A stretch of DNA of 51,443 nt from Anaerolineales bacterium. GTDB lineage: Bacteria; Chloroflexota; Anaerolineae; Anaerolineales; Villigracilaceae. Positions 24,895-33,237 of the stretch are shown here, piece after piece (position 1 is the stretch's first letter; each line of letters begins with the position of its first letter). The stretch is from contig JAHDWC010000003.1 in the NCBI GenBank assembly GCA_023382575.1, forward strand, positions 872-52,314, given 5' to 3'. Both the position numbers and the translations under genes were made by a program. The notes beneath the pieces are model-generated. The model searched no databases, was not told the origin of the DNA, and saw only the letters and a program-made list of their open reading frames with translations.

Positions 24895-26322
24895 CTACTC
24901 GTCTCGACGGCGGCGATGATGCTCGCCCTTGCTACGATACATCGCATCGTCGGCAAGGCTGATGACTTTTGCAAGACTAAGATCAGGCGTGCTGGTATAC
25001 GCACCCATCGACACGCTCAACTCTGGCTCGCGATAATATTTGTTGTTGAGATGCACCAGCTCCTGAATTTGCTTGATCAGCTCTGTTGCAGTCTCTTCAT
25101 CGTCGCCGGGAAGGACGATGGAAAATTCGTCGCCGCCAATACGGGCAGCGACCTGACCGGGAGTCAGAGCTGCATTCAACACTTCGGCGATGCGCCGGAT
25201 CAGTTTATCGCCTGTTGAATGTCCGTAGGTGTCGTTGACGCGTTTGAGATAGTTCAGGTCAAGGATAATGATGCTGATCGGGTCTTTGCGCCGCGCCTCC
25301 AATTTTAGGATGGTCTCTTCAAAATAAGCGCGGTTATATAAGCCGGTCATCACATCGTGTGTGCCAAGATACAACAGATACTCTTCAGCCTTTTTCCGTG
25401 CGGTAACATCTTGAATGGAGACCAGCACCCAGCCAAAATTATGTTCATAGCCTGGCATGACGCGAAAGTTCAATTGAATGTTGATCGGGTCGCCGGTCAG
25501 CGAGTAATTGATCCCTTCGCGTTCATAAGACAGATTTCCATTCCACAAGTCAATGAGTTCTTTTGAAAAATGATTCCCCATTTCGTCGCGGAATATCTTG
25601 TCGAGATTTCCGATGAGATCTTCCTTTGATTTCGCGCCGAACAGATCAAGCGTCTTCTGGTTGACATCCAAAACCTTGATCAAACTCGCACAATACAAAG
25701 CCGTCTCCGGATGGTCTTCGAGATAGGATTCAAGACTCGTTATCCCCTTCGCTCGAAGCGCATCAAAGAATGACTTGATGGCCGAATAGTCCTCTTCCCA
25801 TAGCGAAATCGGTGAAGCCTCAAACAGACTGCGCAGTCGCCGCTCGGCTGTTTTCCGCGCGGTAATGTCTTCGAGGGTCACAAGCACCCGCTCCCAGTTC
25901 TTTTCATAGTCCGGCAGGATACGCCAATGCAGGATAATATGAACAGGCTCACCTTGCAGCGTGTAATTGACTCCTTCGCCAGACCAGTTGACATCCCCCT
26001 GCCAAAGCGCCAGCAATTCTTCACGGAAGTGATGCCGCATCCCATCCCGGAAAACCTGATCCAGGTGCGCGAGCAATTCTTCCTTTGAGCTTGCCCCTAG
26101 CATGGACATGGTCCGCAAATTGATATTCACAGACTTGATCTCTTTCATGCACTGATCAACGAATTCAGGACGCTCGTCAAGATAGGAAGCCAGCGATTGA
26201 ATCCCCTGCTGCTTCAGTCCGTCAAACAGAACCTTGATCCCGCTGAAGTCCTGTTCCCAAAGAGAGATCGGCGCGTATTCAAACAAAGTAATCAAATACT
26301 CCTCACCGGGTTTATAGGACAT
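24895..26322 (-). CDS. Diguanylate cyclase with duplicated sensor module
   Basis: A 475-residue protein. Two similar modules of about 150 residues (about 10-160 and 160-310) share motifs PISLWE, HHF/NHF plus a closing DITARK/DVTARK, consistent with PAS-type sensors. A GGDEF domain follows with the intact signature ARIGGDEFSIVLPG, so cyclic-di-GMP synthesis is expected. No RxxD inhibitory site is seen five residues before GGDEF. No membrane helices. I chose the ATG at 26322 because AAAGGA lies 6 nt upstream; the upstream TTG at 26337 is less likely. A TATAAT box lies at 26353-26358. Confidence 0.9.
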   Translation of the reverse strand: MSYKPGEEYLITLFEYAPISLWEQDFSGIKVLFDGLKQQGIQSLASYLDERPEFVDQCMKEIKSVNINLRTMSMLGASSKEELLAHLDQVFRDGMRHHFREELLALWQGDVNWSGEGVNYTLQGEPVHIILHWRILPDYEKNWERVLVTLEDITARKTAERRLRSLFEASPISLWEEDYSAIKSFFDALRAKGITSLESYLEDHPETALYCASLIKVLDVNQKTLDLFGAKSKEDLIGNLDKIFRDEMGNHFSKELIDLWNGNLSYEREGINYSLTGDPINIQLNFRVMPGYEHNFGWVLVSIQDVTARKKAEEYLLYLGTHDVMTGLYNRAYFEETILKLEARRKDPISIIILDLNYLKRVNDTYGHSTGDKLIRRIAEVLNAALTPGQVAARIGGDEFSIVLPGDDEETATELIKQIQELVHLNNKYYREPELSVSMGAYTSTPDLSLAKVISLADDAMYRSKGEHHRRRRDE

Positions 26323-26379
26323 GGCATATCCTTTCAAAAAGGATGATATGAAATTATACCCGGCAGGAGGGATGTAGTG

Positions 26380-27414
26380 CTATATCATCAACCGTCGGGA
26401 TGTACGCAGAAGCACAAAAAATAATCCGACAAAAACAGCGACAAAAACCATTACATGCCAGCCGCTTGTAAAGGCATCACCGACTGCAAGTCGGGACAAA
26501 GTCGTGATGGGCGATATATTGAGGAGGGTACTGATCCCTACACCAGCTAACAAAAGCAGGGAATAAATAAACTGCGAACGTTCACGATCTTGCAGGAACG
26601 CCGCTCCCAACGCCGCAGATGTGGATGTAATCCCCGCAACGACCAAAGCGAGGAGGAGAATCCACGCTTCGTTTTGGATGTCAATGCCATTGAGTTCCAG
26701 CAAGGTCAACCAAGCGACACATTGCACAATCGCCAGAAGAACCGCTGAAGCGATCTTCGCGCCGATCATGCCGCTAATAGTCAGCGGCGCAGAAAGCAGA
26801 GTTTGCAAGGTTTTGTTTTCGACTTCTTCGGTGATCATATCAATGGACATGCTCCCGGCGACGAAGGCAGGGAAAAACATCAGCATGGGGATGAGCACCG
26901 AATAGACAAATTCAAAGGAAGTAGCAGTCTTGCCGTTCAAATCGGTGTAGCGGACTTCAATTCCACGCTCGGCGCGCAGGACATTTTCGTATTGTTTGAG
27001 CGGTTCTTGAATGACCATGCGAATCAGCGAACTGACCGTATCGGAGTCAGGTAAATACAATTTGACTTCGACCAAGCCATCCGCATCCTGTGGCGCGTCC
27101 ACCAGGGCGAGGACTTCGCCATTATAAAACGCAGATTGCGCCTCCGTCAGCGTGGAAAAGGTTTGGATGTTGAGTCCGCGTTCGGCTAAGAGGGAGGCGA
27201 GCGGCGCACTTGCGTCACCAACAACGCCAATGCGAATCCCTGCGCCGCTGAAGCGCATAATGGTATCCGCATCATACAGCGAGAGCATTCCCAACAACAA
27301 GCCGGAGGAAAACGAAGCGATGAAGAGTTGAATCAGAATTGAGATAATGATGGTTCGGTCGCGCAGGACGGAGCCAAGTTCTTTTTTGACGACAGCAAAA
27401 AACGGAAAGATCAC
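26380..27414 (-). CDS. ABC-2 type transporter permease
   Basis: A 344-residue membrane protein with an N-terminal helix, a soluble outside domain (about 45-170), then five or more C-terminal helices: the ABC-2/NatB-type permease arrangement. EVENKTLQTLLSAPLTISGMIGAK is the coupling-helix segment typical of the family. The start overlaps the stop of the fused permease by 4 nt, so the two are made together and probably pair with the divergent ATPase at 29,160. Confidence 0.88.
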   Translation of the reverse strand: MIFPFFAVVKKELGSVLRDRTIIISILIQLFIASFSSGLLLGMLSLYDADTIMRFSGAGIRIGVVGDASAPLASLLAERGLNIQTFSTLTEAQSAFYNGEVLALVDAPQDADGLVEVKLYLPDSDTVSSLIRMVIQEPLKQYENVLRAERGIEVRYTDLNGKTATSFEFVYSVLIPMLMFFPAFVAGSMSIDMITEEVENKTLQTLLSAPLTISGMIGAKIASAVLLAIVQCVAWLTLLELNGIDIQNEAWILLLALVVAGITSTSAALGAAFLQDRERSQFIYSLLLLAGVGISTLLNISPITTLSRLAVGDAFTSGWHVMVFVAVFVGLFFVLLRTSRRLMI

Positions 27415-29039
27415 GCCCCACCTCGCAGCACGTAGACGTTATAGAAAAAGTGGATGACAGTTCCGATGCCCAACGCCAACCAATACGGAAATTTTAGTTT
27501 GGCGCGCAACAAGGTTACAAGCGCTGTGAAGAAAAAATGCGCCACGAGCGGAATGAGCAAAAACACGCCTGCACCAAACAACGCGCCGGAAACGTTCGCT
27601 TGTGAAACCACACTGACCGAAACCAGCAGCAATAATTTTTCGCCAATTAAAAACCCAAGCGCAGACAGGAACGACAACCACAAAATTTCACGAACAGACT
27701 TCACCACGCCATGTTCCGCCAGCACAACAATGCCGACGGTCTTGACTACTTCTTCGATCAGCGCTGAAGCGAGCAACGTCGCGCCGAGGATTAAGCCCAC
27801 GGGCAGATTCGTGGCAAATGCCAACATCACCACCTGCGCCATGTACACCGCCGGTATGACCAGCAGACTCCACAAAGTCACCGCAAACCACGGCTTGGAA
27901 TGCGCCATCATCAAATAAATGGCATCGCCTATTTTGCGCGTGATCGGTTTGTAGCCCATCAAAAATTCTTCGTTTAACAGGCGTGTGCCTGCAAACATTG
28001 CAAAGCCAAAGATCGCAGTCATCGGTAGAGACGGTAGTAAATACTCACGCCAGCCAAACGGCTCGGCGCGGTACATCTTCACCGCCAATGTAAGCGGCGA
28101 GATGTAGGCAAGGTCACTGCTATTGGTGAACATTGCCGGAAAGACCAGATATGCCGTCGTCATCGTAGTGACCAGCATCGCAATAAACGTTGTATCTTTG
28201 AAGGTACGATAAAAAAGCGGCACCATCAAATAGATCGCAAAGATGAACATCGTCGTCGGCGCGAAGATCATCAGCGCAAGCGGGATATTTGCTTTCGTCA
28301 AATACGCGATCAGCACCGTCGTGGAAAGCGCAAAGACCGCATACGGTAACATCTTGCCGAGGATGATCTGAAACGGCGTCACTGGCGCAGAGAGCAAAAT
28401 CGTCAGGCGGCGGTTCGCCTTCTCGTCCATAAAACTGCTCGTAAAGAAAATGCTGATGAACGTGATCGGCATGATGTACATCATTGCCACGAGCACCTGA
28501 GTGAACGGAGCTGGCGGAGGAGTCAGCGATGGGATGATGACCTCTTCCGGCTTGACGGTCTGCGGCGCCAATTCCCCCGCCTCATCTGTGACTGGAGGCT
28601 GGGCGGCGTTGAGATAGTTGACTCCTACTCGCAACGGAAACGCGTCACCTTCCGCGAAAGAATTCCCAACGCGGACAAGTTCTTCCTTCTCCATATATTG
28701 TTTGAGCGCGCGTTCCGCAAACTGGGATTTGTCGTCTTCACGCGAGAAAACGTCCGCACCGACGATGAGGACGTCAATGGATTTTTCCGCAAGAAGGGAT
28801 CGTCCCTCTTCCGGGCTGACTTCAAGGACGGCAAAACGGCTATCACTAATTTCAGGCACATTCCCAGAAACGCCCACGCGGTACAAGCCACTTCCCAACG
28901 AGACCGTATCCCGTAAAAAATAAGCGGACAAGCCCAACACACCCAACAGCAAGATAACTGCCACCGGGCTGGCTCCACCGCCAAACCGTTTTCGTAAACG
29001 GGTAATTTCACGCCATGCAATGACCAGGGTTTGATTCAT
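27411..29039 (-). CDS. ABC-2 permease fused to a PrsW-like membrane protease domain
   Basis: A 542-residue membrane protein. Residues 1-365 resemble an ABC-2/NatB permease: N-terminal helix, outside domain, then helices after DEKANRRLTILLSAPV. Residues 385-542 add six helices with features of PrsW (M82) intramembrane metalloproteases: EEVVK (Glu429-Glu430), GFLIGEK (Glu467), HFFFT (His501) and HFFYN (His530). Those Glu and His positions are the metal and catalytic sites of that family, so the tail may be active. Role unknown; it could process a substrate or signal during export. Confidence 0.8.
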   Translation of the reverse strand: MNQTLVIAWREITRLRKRFGGGASPVAVILLLGVLGLSAYFLRDTVSLGSGLYRVGVSGNVPEISDSRFAVLEVSPEEGRSLLAEKSIDVLIVGADVFSREDDKSQFAERALKQYMEKEELVRVGNSFAEGDAFPLRVGVNYLNAAQPPVTDEAGELAPQTVKPEEVIIPSLTPPPAPFTQVLVAMMYIMPITFISIFFTSSFMDEKANRRLTILLSAPVTPFQIILGKMLPYAVFALSTTVLIAYLTKANIPLALMIFAPTTMFIFAIYLMVPLFYRTFKDTTFIAMLVTTMTTAYLVFPAMFTNSSDLAYISPLTLAVKMYRAEPFGWREYLLPSLPMTAIFGFAMFAGTRLLNEEFLMGYKPITRKIGDAIYLMMAHSKPWFAVTLWSLLVIPAVYMAQVVMLAFATNLPVGLILGATLLASALIEEVVKTVGIVVLAEHGVVKSVREILWLSFLSALGFLIGEKLLLLVSVSVVSQANVSGALFGAGVFLLIPLVAHFFFTALVTLLRAKLKFPYWLALGIGTVIHFFYNVYVLRGGA

Positions 29040-29159
29040 TTGTTTCCACGCTCACAATTTAGAAAATACCTACAAAAGCTCAATTTTTGTACAAGACTTT
29101 GCATCTTTGTGATTAAACAGTCCAATTATTTCGGCAGGTTTCTGAGATAGAATTACCAC

Positions 29160-30035
29160 ATGATTTCACTTACAGACGTCACCAAACGCTACGATAATAC
29201 TACAGTCGTTGACAAGTTAAACTTACAAATCAATCAGGGCGAGATCGTCGGTATCATCGGGCATAACGGGGCGGGCAAAAGCACCACCATGAAGATGATC
29301 GCCGGGCTGATCGAACCCACCTCCGGGGATGTGCGCGTAATGGGACAGGATATGGTCAAGCACAGCATCAAGGTCAAGCAGCGCATCGGCTACCTGCCGG
29401 AGGAAAGTCCACTGTATGAGGCAATGACTGCTCAACAGTATCTGCTGTTCTTCTCCGAACTTTACCAAATGCCTCGTCACAAGGCACTTTCCCGCATCGA
29501 CGGTCTCTTGCAGTCACTGGGGCTGGAACAAAGCAATAAGTTGACTGGCGAATTCTCCAAAGGCATGAAGCGCAAGACTGCCATCGCCCGCACGCTTCTG
29601 CATGACCCAGAACTTCTCATTCTCGATGAACCTAACTCCGGGCTTGACCCGTTGACTTCGTTCTTCATCATCAACTACCTCAAGCAGTTGAAGCGCGAAG
29701 GCAAGACCATCCTGCTCAGCGCGCACAATCTCTTCCACGTGGAAACCATCTGTGACCGGGTGGCGATCATCAAAAATGGCAAACTGCTGGTCTTTGACAC
29801 CATGGACGCCATCCGCGGGCGGCTGGGCAAGCGCGAATATCAAGTCATCTTTCACTCGGACGACAAACTGGATTACGAGCACATCGGCGGGAATTACGTC
29901 TTCCGCACGCATGATGTAGACGGTATTGCTCACATGCTGGAAACTGTCTCTGCCAAAGGTTGGACATTAGTAGACCTGTCCATGCGCGAATCGGCGTTGG
30001 AAGAAATCTATGTGAAGTTGATGACTGACGGATAG
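29160..30035 (+). CDS. ABC transporter ATP-binding protein
   Basis: A 291-residue ATPase subunit: Walker A GHNGAGKST, signature FSKGMKRKTAIART, Walker B LLILDEPNSGLD, and the switch His in LLSAHNLFH. The C-terminal extension (about 215-291) is usual in NatA/CcmA-type subunits that pair with ABC-2 permeases. It is transcribed away from the two permease genes, 120 nt apart, and is their likely partner. A TAGAAT box ends 6 nt before the ATG with no Shine-Dalgarno, so a leaderless start is possible. Confidence 0.93.
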   Translation: MISLTDVTKRYDNTTVVDKLNLQINQGEIVGIIGHNGAGKSTTMKMIAGLIEPTSGDVRVMGQDMVKHSIKVKQRIGYLPEESPLYEAMTAQQYLLFFSELYQMPRHKALSRIDGLLQSLGLEQSNKLTGEFSKGMKRKTAIARTLLHDPELLILDEPNSGLDPLTSFFIINYLKQLKREGKTILLSAHNLFHVETICDRVAIIKNGKLLVFDTMDAIRGRLGKREYQVIFHSDDKLDYEHIGGNYVFRTHDVDGIAHMLETVSAKGWTLVDLSMRESALEEIYVKLMTDG

Positions 30036-30040
30036 ATAAC

Positions 30041-30068
30041 AAAAACTCCCTCGTTTGAGGGAGTTTTT
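30041..30068. terminator. Bidirectional terminator between the ABC ATPase and tRNA-Gln
   Basis: A 12-bp perfect stem AAAAACTCCCTC / GAGGGAGTTTTT with a GTTT loop, with T runs on both strands. It closes the ATPase gene on the plus strand and the tRNA on the minus strand. Confidence 0.85.
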
Positions 30069-30070
30069 AG

Positions 30071-30141
30071 CTGGGGATCAAGGATTTGAACCTCAAATTT
30101 CGCGTCCAGAGCGCGACGTGATGCCATTTCACCAATCCCCA
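30071..30141 (-). tRNA. tRNA-Gln (anticodon CTG)
   Basis: I folded the minus strand by hand. The acceptor TGGGGAT pairs with ATCCCCA, and the D stem GTGA pairs with TCAC. The anticodon stem TCGCG/CGCGA holds loop CTCTGGA, giving anticodon CTG (Gln). The T stem TGAGG/CCTTG holds loop TTCAAAT. The discriminator base is G and CCA is not encoded. U1-A72, G2-C71, G3-C70, U35, G36 and G73 match the identity set recognised by E. coli GlnRS. The glnS gene is 600 bp away. Confidence 0.9.
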
Positions 30142-30147
30142 AAATTT

Positions 30148-30182
30148 CCAGCGGGCGGTATTTTATCACGCTCGCCCGCTGG
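30148..30182 (-). promoter_or_regulatory. Hairpin with possible tRNA -10 box
   Basis: A perfect 10-bp inverted repeat CCAGCGGGCG / CGCCCGCTGG just upstream of the tRNA, whose loop contains TAAAAT (30160-30165, minus) 18 nt before the tRNA 5' end. It may also terminate the membrane-protein gene upstream. Confidence 0.4.
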
Positions 30183-30206
30183 ATGCAAGTGAAATCTGAC
30201 ACAGAT

Positions 30207-30554
30207 TTAAGTCTGTGGCTTGCCTCCACGGGCGGAACGCCGAGTGCTTTCTTCCATGTCCAAAAAGATGAGCAGGGCATGCTGAACAAATTTCAAGCCG
30301 AAGAAATAGATAATTCCCGGCAGCGGTTGGATCAGGTAAGGATTGAAGAAACTGAACAGATCAAAGATGGACATGCCCTTTTGGTAGTAAATTCCAGAGG
30401 CAAATTGCTGGATGAAGATAATGAACATCACCAAACTGGTGAACAGATAAATCCCCAGCACCACCCAGGCAAGAATCCCCGCCCAACGAGCGATCTTCAA
30501 GACCGAATCCTTATCAAAAAAAGTACCATAGAAGCGTTCGTGTTTTTCTTCCAT
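30207..30554 (-). CDS. Small membrane protein of unknown function
   Basis: A 115-residue protein with a charged N terminus, helices around residues 25-52 and a third near 82-100, and a polar Arg-rich tail. I do not recognise a family. The ATG at 30554 is supported by GGAGAG 4 nt upstream; an in-frame ATG 21 nt earlier has no such site. It lies between tRNA-Gln and glnS and is divergent from glnS. Confidence 0.75.
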   Translation of the reverse strand: MEEKHERFYGTFFDKDSVLKIARWAGILAWVVLGIYLFTSLVMFIIFIQQFASGIYYQKGMSIFDLFSFFNPYLIQPLPGIIYFFGLKFVQHALLIFLDMEESTRRSARGGKPQT

Positions 30555-30611
30555 ACAACTCTCCAGTTTGGACAAAATTTCGCAGTTTCAAACCCCAGTA
30601 TTATACTTTGT

Positions 30612-30735
30612 TATAATTGACACGAATACGACGCTCTCAGCGTGGAGAAGGCTCCTGAAACGCTGGCAGGCATCGGCTAGAAACGAGGCGGATGTTCCAT
30701 CCGCAGAAAATCCACTATGAAGGTTAAGTCAACGA
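30612..30735 (+). promoter_or_regulatory. glnS promoter box and structured leader
   Basis: TATAAT at 30612-30617 is followed by a leader of about 110 nt. It contains CAGCG/CGCTG (30638-30642 with 30661-30665) enclosing GGAG/CTCC, and a 7-bp hairpin GCGGATG/CATCCGC (30678-30694). No T run and no T-box signature. I do not recognise a riboswitch class. Confidence 0.4.
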
Positions 30736-32424
30736 ATGAGTCTTGAAGAGAATAAACCTACCGATTTTATCCGCGAAGCTGTGGCGGAAGATTTGAAGAA
30801 TGGACGTTTCAATTACGTCCGCACGCGCCTCCCTCCCGAACCGAATGGTTACCTGCACATTGGGCATGTCAAGGCGTTCATGATCGATTATCTCGTTGCC
30901 AAGGAAAACGGCGGCGAGTTGATCTTGCGCTTCGATGATACCAACCCGACCAAGGAAGAAACCGAGTTTGTGGATGCCATCATGGATGATGCACGCTGGC
31001 TTGGCATTGAATGGGTCAAGGTGACGTACGCGTCGGATTATTTCGACGAGCTGTATGAATGGGCGAAGAAACTTGTGCAGATGGGCAAAGCCTATGTGGA
31101 CGATCAGACTCCGGAGGCAGTGAGCGCCAATCGCGGTACGTTGACCGAGCCCGGAAAAAATTCTCCATTCCGTGACCGCTCGGTGGAAGAGAATTTGGAT
31201 CTGCTCGAACGTATGAAGAAAGGCGAATTCCCGGATGGTTCACGCATCTTACGCGCCAAGATCGATATGGCGCATCCGAACATGAACATGCGTGACCCTG
31301 CGATGTATCGCATCATCCACAATCCACCGCATCACCGCACTGGCGATACGTGGAAAATCTATCCGATGTACGATTGGGCGCACGGACAGAACGACTCGAT
31401 GGAAGGCATCACCCATTCCTTGTGTTCGCTCGAATACCGTGATCATCGTCCTTTGTATGAATGGTTCCCGGAACAGCTTGGTGTGTGGAAACCGCGTCAG
31501 ATCGAGTTTGCGCGCTTGAATCTGAACTACACTGTGATGAGCAAGCGTAAATTGCGACGACTCGTTGAAGAAGGTCTTGTCAGTGGCTGGGATGATCCGC
31601 GCATGCCCACTCTGCGCGCGATGCGTCGGCGCGGATATACCGCCAAAGCCATCGTCGATTTCGTTGCCGAAATGGGCTACTCGACCGTGGCGACATCCAA
31701 TTCAGGTGTAACCGGTGACATCGCCAAGTTGGAAGAGACCCTGCGTGATGACTTAAATAAAACCTCCGCGCGCCGCATGGCGGTCATCCGCCCGCTGAAA
31801 GTCATCATTGATAACTATCCCGATGACCTCGTCGAAGAGATGGAAGCGATCAACAATCCCGAAGATCCCTCAGCGGGTACGCGCAAGGTTCCCTTCTCGA
31901 AAGTTCTTTACATCGAGCAGGATGATTTTCGCGAAACGCCGCCGCCCAAATATTTTCGTCTATACCCGGGCAACGAAGTCCGCTTGCGCTATGCCTATTT
32001 CATCAAATGCACGCACGTCGTCAAGAATGATGCGGGTGAAGTGGTGGAAGTCCATGCTACCTACGATCCCACCACACGTGGTGGCGATTCCCCCGATGGT
32101 CGCAAGGTCAAATCCACGATCCATTGGGTTTCTGCAAAACATGCCAAGGAAGTTGAAATTCGCATGTACGACCGGCTGTTCAACAAGGAAAATCCTGAAG
32201 AAGGCGAAGAAGGATTCCTTGCCTGCCTGAATCCCAATTCACTGGAAATTCTCACCGGCTATGTGGAGCCGCTTCTTGCCACGGCGGAAGTTGGTTCACG
32301 CTTCCAATTTGAGCGCCTCGGATATTTCTGTGTCGACAAAGACTCTACAACCGAAAAGCCTGTTTTCAATCTGACAGTGAATCTGAAAGATACCTGGGCG
32401 AAGATGGAAAAGAAGGGTAAATAA
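30736..32424 (+). CDS. glnS: Glutaminyl-tRNA synthetase
   Basis: GlnRS attaches glutamine directly to tRNA-Gln. The 562-residue protein has the class I motif [12 protein letters not shown], the LRFDDTNP segment, the KMSKS equivalent VMSKRKL, and a complete C-terminal anticodon-binding double barrel. GlnRS motifs RFDDTNP and HNPPHHRTG distinguish it from GluRS. A separate gltX lies 9 kb downstream, so both charging enzymes are present. Start chosen at the ATG preceded by AAGGTTAAG. Confidence 0.96.
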   Translation: MSLEENKPTDFIREAVAEDLKNGRFNYVRTRLPPEPNGYLHIGHVKAFMIDYLVAKENGGELILRFDDTNPTKEETEFVDAIMDDARWLGIEWVKVTYASDYFDELYEWAKKLVQMGKAYVDDQTPEAVSANRGTLTEPGKNSPFRDRSVEENLDLLERMKKGEFPDGSRILRAKIDMAHPNMNMRDPAMYRIIHNPPHHRTGDTWKIYPMYDWAHGQNDSMEGITHSLCSLEYRDHRPLYEWFPEQLGVWKPRQIEFARLNLNYTVMSKRKLRRLVEEGLVSGWDDPRMPTLRAMRRRGYTAKAIVDFVAEMGYSTVATSNSGVTGDIAKLEETLRDDLNKTSARRMAVIRPLKVIIDNYPDDLVEEMEAINNPEDPSAGTRKVPFSKVLYIEQDDFRETPPPKYFRLYPGNEVRLRYAYFIKCTHVVKNDAGEVVEVHATYDPTTRGGDSPDGRKVKSTIHWVSAKHAKEVEIRMYDRLFNKENPEEGEEGFLACLNPNSLEILTGYVEPLLATAEVGSRFQFERLGYFCVDKDSTTEKPVFNLTVNLKDTWAKMEKKGK

Positions 32425-32429
32425 GAAGC

Positions 32430-32936
32430 ATGAAGAGAATTAACTTTATTCGTAATGTGGGGCTGGTCCTCTTTATCGCATTGGCAACTTCCGCTTGTGG
32501 GGCACAAGCGCCTGCCACCTCAACCGTAGATGTCATTGGGACAACTGCAGCACAATTGGCGGCTGATATGCTGACCCAAACTGCTGCCGCCGTCACTCCC
32601 ACCCCTCTGCCTCCTCCCACCGAGACGTCTGCCCCGGAAATTACGGAACCAGAAGTTCCTACTGAAAAGCCTCCAATTGACCCACCCAACGTCACAACAT
32701 TCGCCGGGTGTTACATGGGTCCGGGTGAAAACTATACGTTGGTGAGCAACATTGACCCCAGCATACGCAAAGCAGGCAGACAGGTCGTCACTGTCCTTGG
32801 AGTGGGAAGCGTCCCAGGATGGTACATTATCCGAAATCCGTACTTCAACAATCCCTGCTGGATCAAGGCAGAAAACATCAATATTGACCCGAATATGGAT
32901 CTGACGCAATTTCCAGTCATGACGCCGCCCCCATAA
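32430..32936 (+). CDS. Predicted lipoprotein
   Basis: A 168-residue protein with a lipoprotein signal peptide: LVLFIALATSAC lipobox (Cys23). A Thr/Pro-rich spacer (about 50-88) follows, then a compact domain with two cysteines (GCYMGPG and NPCWIKA) that may form a disulfide, resembling an SH3-like fold. It begins 5 nt after the glnS stop, so it shares that message. Function unknown. Confidence 0.78.
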   Translation: MKRINFIRNVGLVLFIALATSACGAQAPATSTVDVIGTTAAQLAADMLTQTAAAVTPTPLPPPTETSAPEITEPEVPTEKPPIDPPNVTTFAGCYMGPGENYTLVSNIDPSIRKAGRQVVTVLGVGSVPGWYIIRNPYFNNPCWIKAENINIDPNMDLTQFPVMTPPP

Positions 32937-32984
32937 GAAAGAGACCTGTTGGTGCTATAATTTAGTTAGATAAAGGAGTGACCC

Positions 32985-33200
32985 ATGAGCGACGAAAAAC
33001 GCAAATCGATGCGAGATAAACTTCCGCCGGAAGCAGTGGAACACATGAAAGCTGCCCATCAGGAAATGCGCAAGAGCATGGAGACGATCCTCCCGCCCGG
33101 CTTCTTGGAACACCGCCGCGCCGCGCGCAAGGAAATGTTGCTCGCCTTCCGCAGTCTGATCGATGCTGCCATCAAAAAGACGGAAGAAAAATCTGCATAA
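32985..33200 (+). CDS. Small charged helical protein
   Basis: A 71-residue, strongly charged, predicted all-helical protein (MSDEKRKSMRDKLPPEA at the start). The ribosome site AAAGGAG lies 7 nt upstream, and a terminator follows. No recognised family; the amphipathic helices suggest a small binding or structural protein. Confidence 0.75.
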   Translation: MSDEKRKSMRDKLPPEAVEHMKAAHQEMRKSMETILPPGFLEHRRAARKEMLLAFRSLIDAAIKKTEEKSA

Positions 33201-33203
33201 AAT

Positions 33204-33232
33204 AAAACGCCCAGCTAACGCTGGGCGTTTTT
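33204..33232 (+). terminator. Terminator after the small helical protein
   Basis: A stem AAAACGCCCAGC / GCTGGGCGTTTT of 12 bp with a 4-nt loop and Ts, placed between converging genes; it may work in both directions. Confidence 0.8.
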
Positions 33233-33237
33233 GATTC

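Noticed and set aside
30618-30735. T-box riboswitch controlling glnS
   Set aside because: No antiterminator motif (AGGGTGGNACCGCG) and no terminator are present in the leader.
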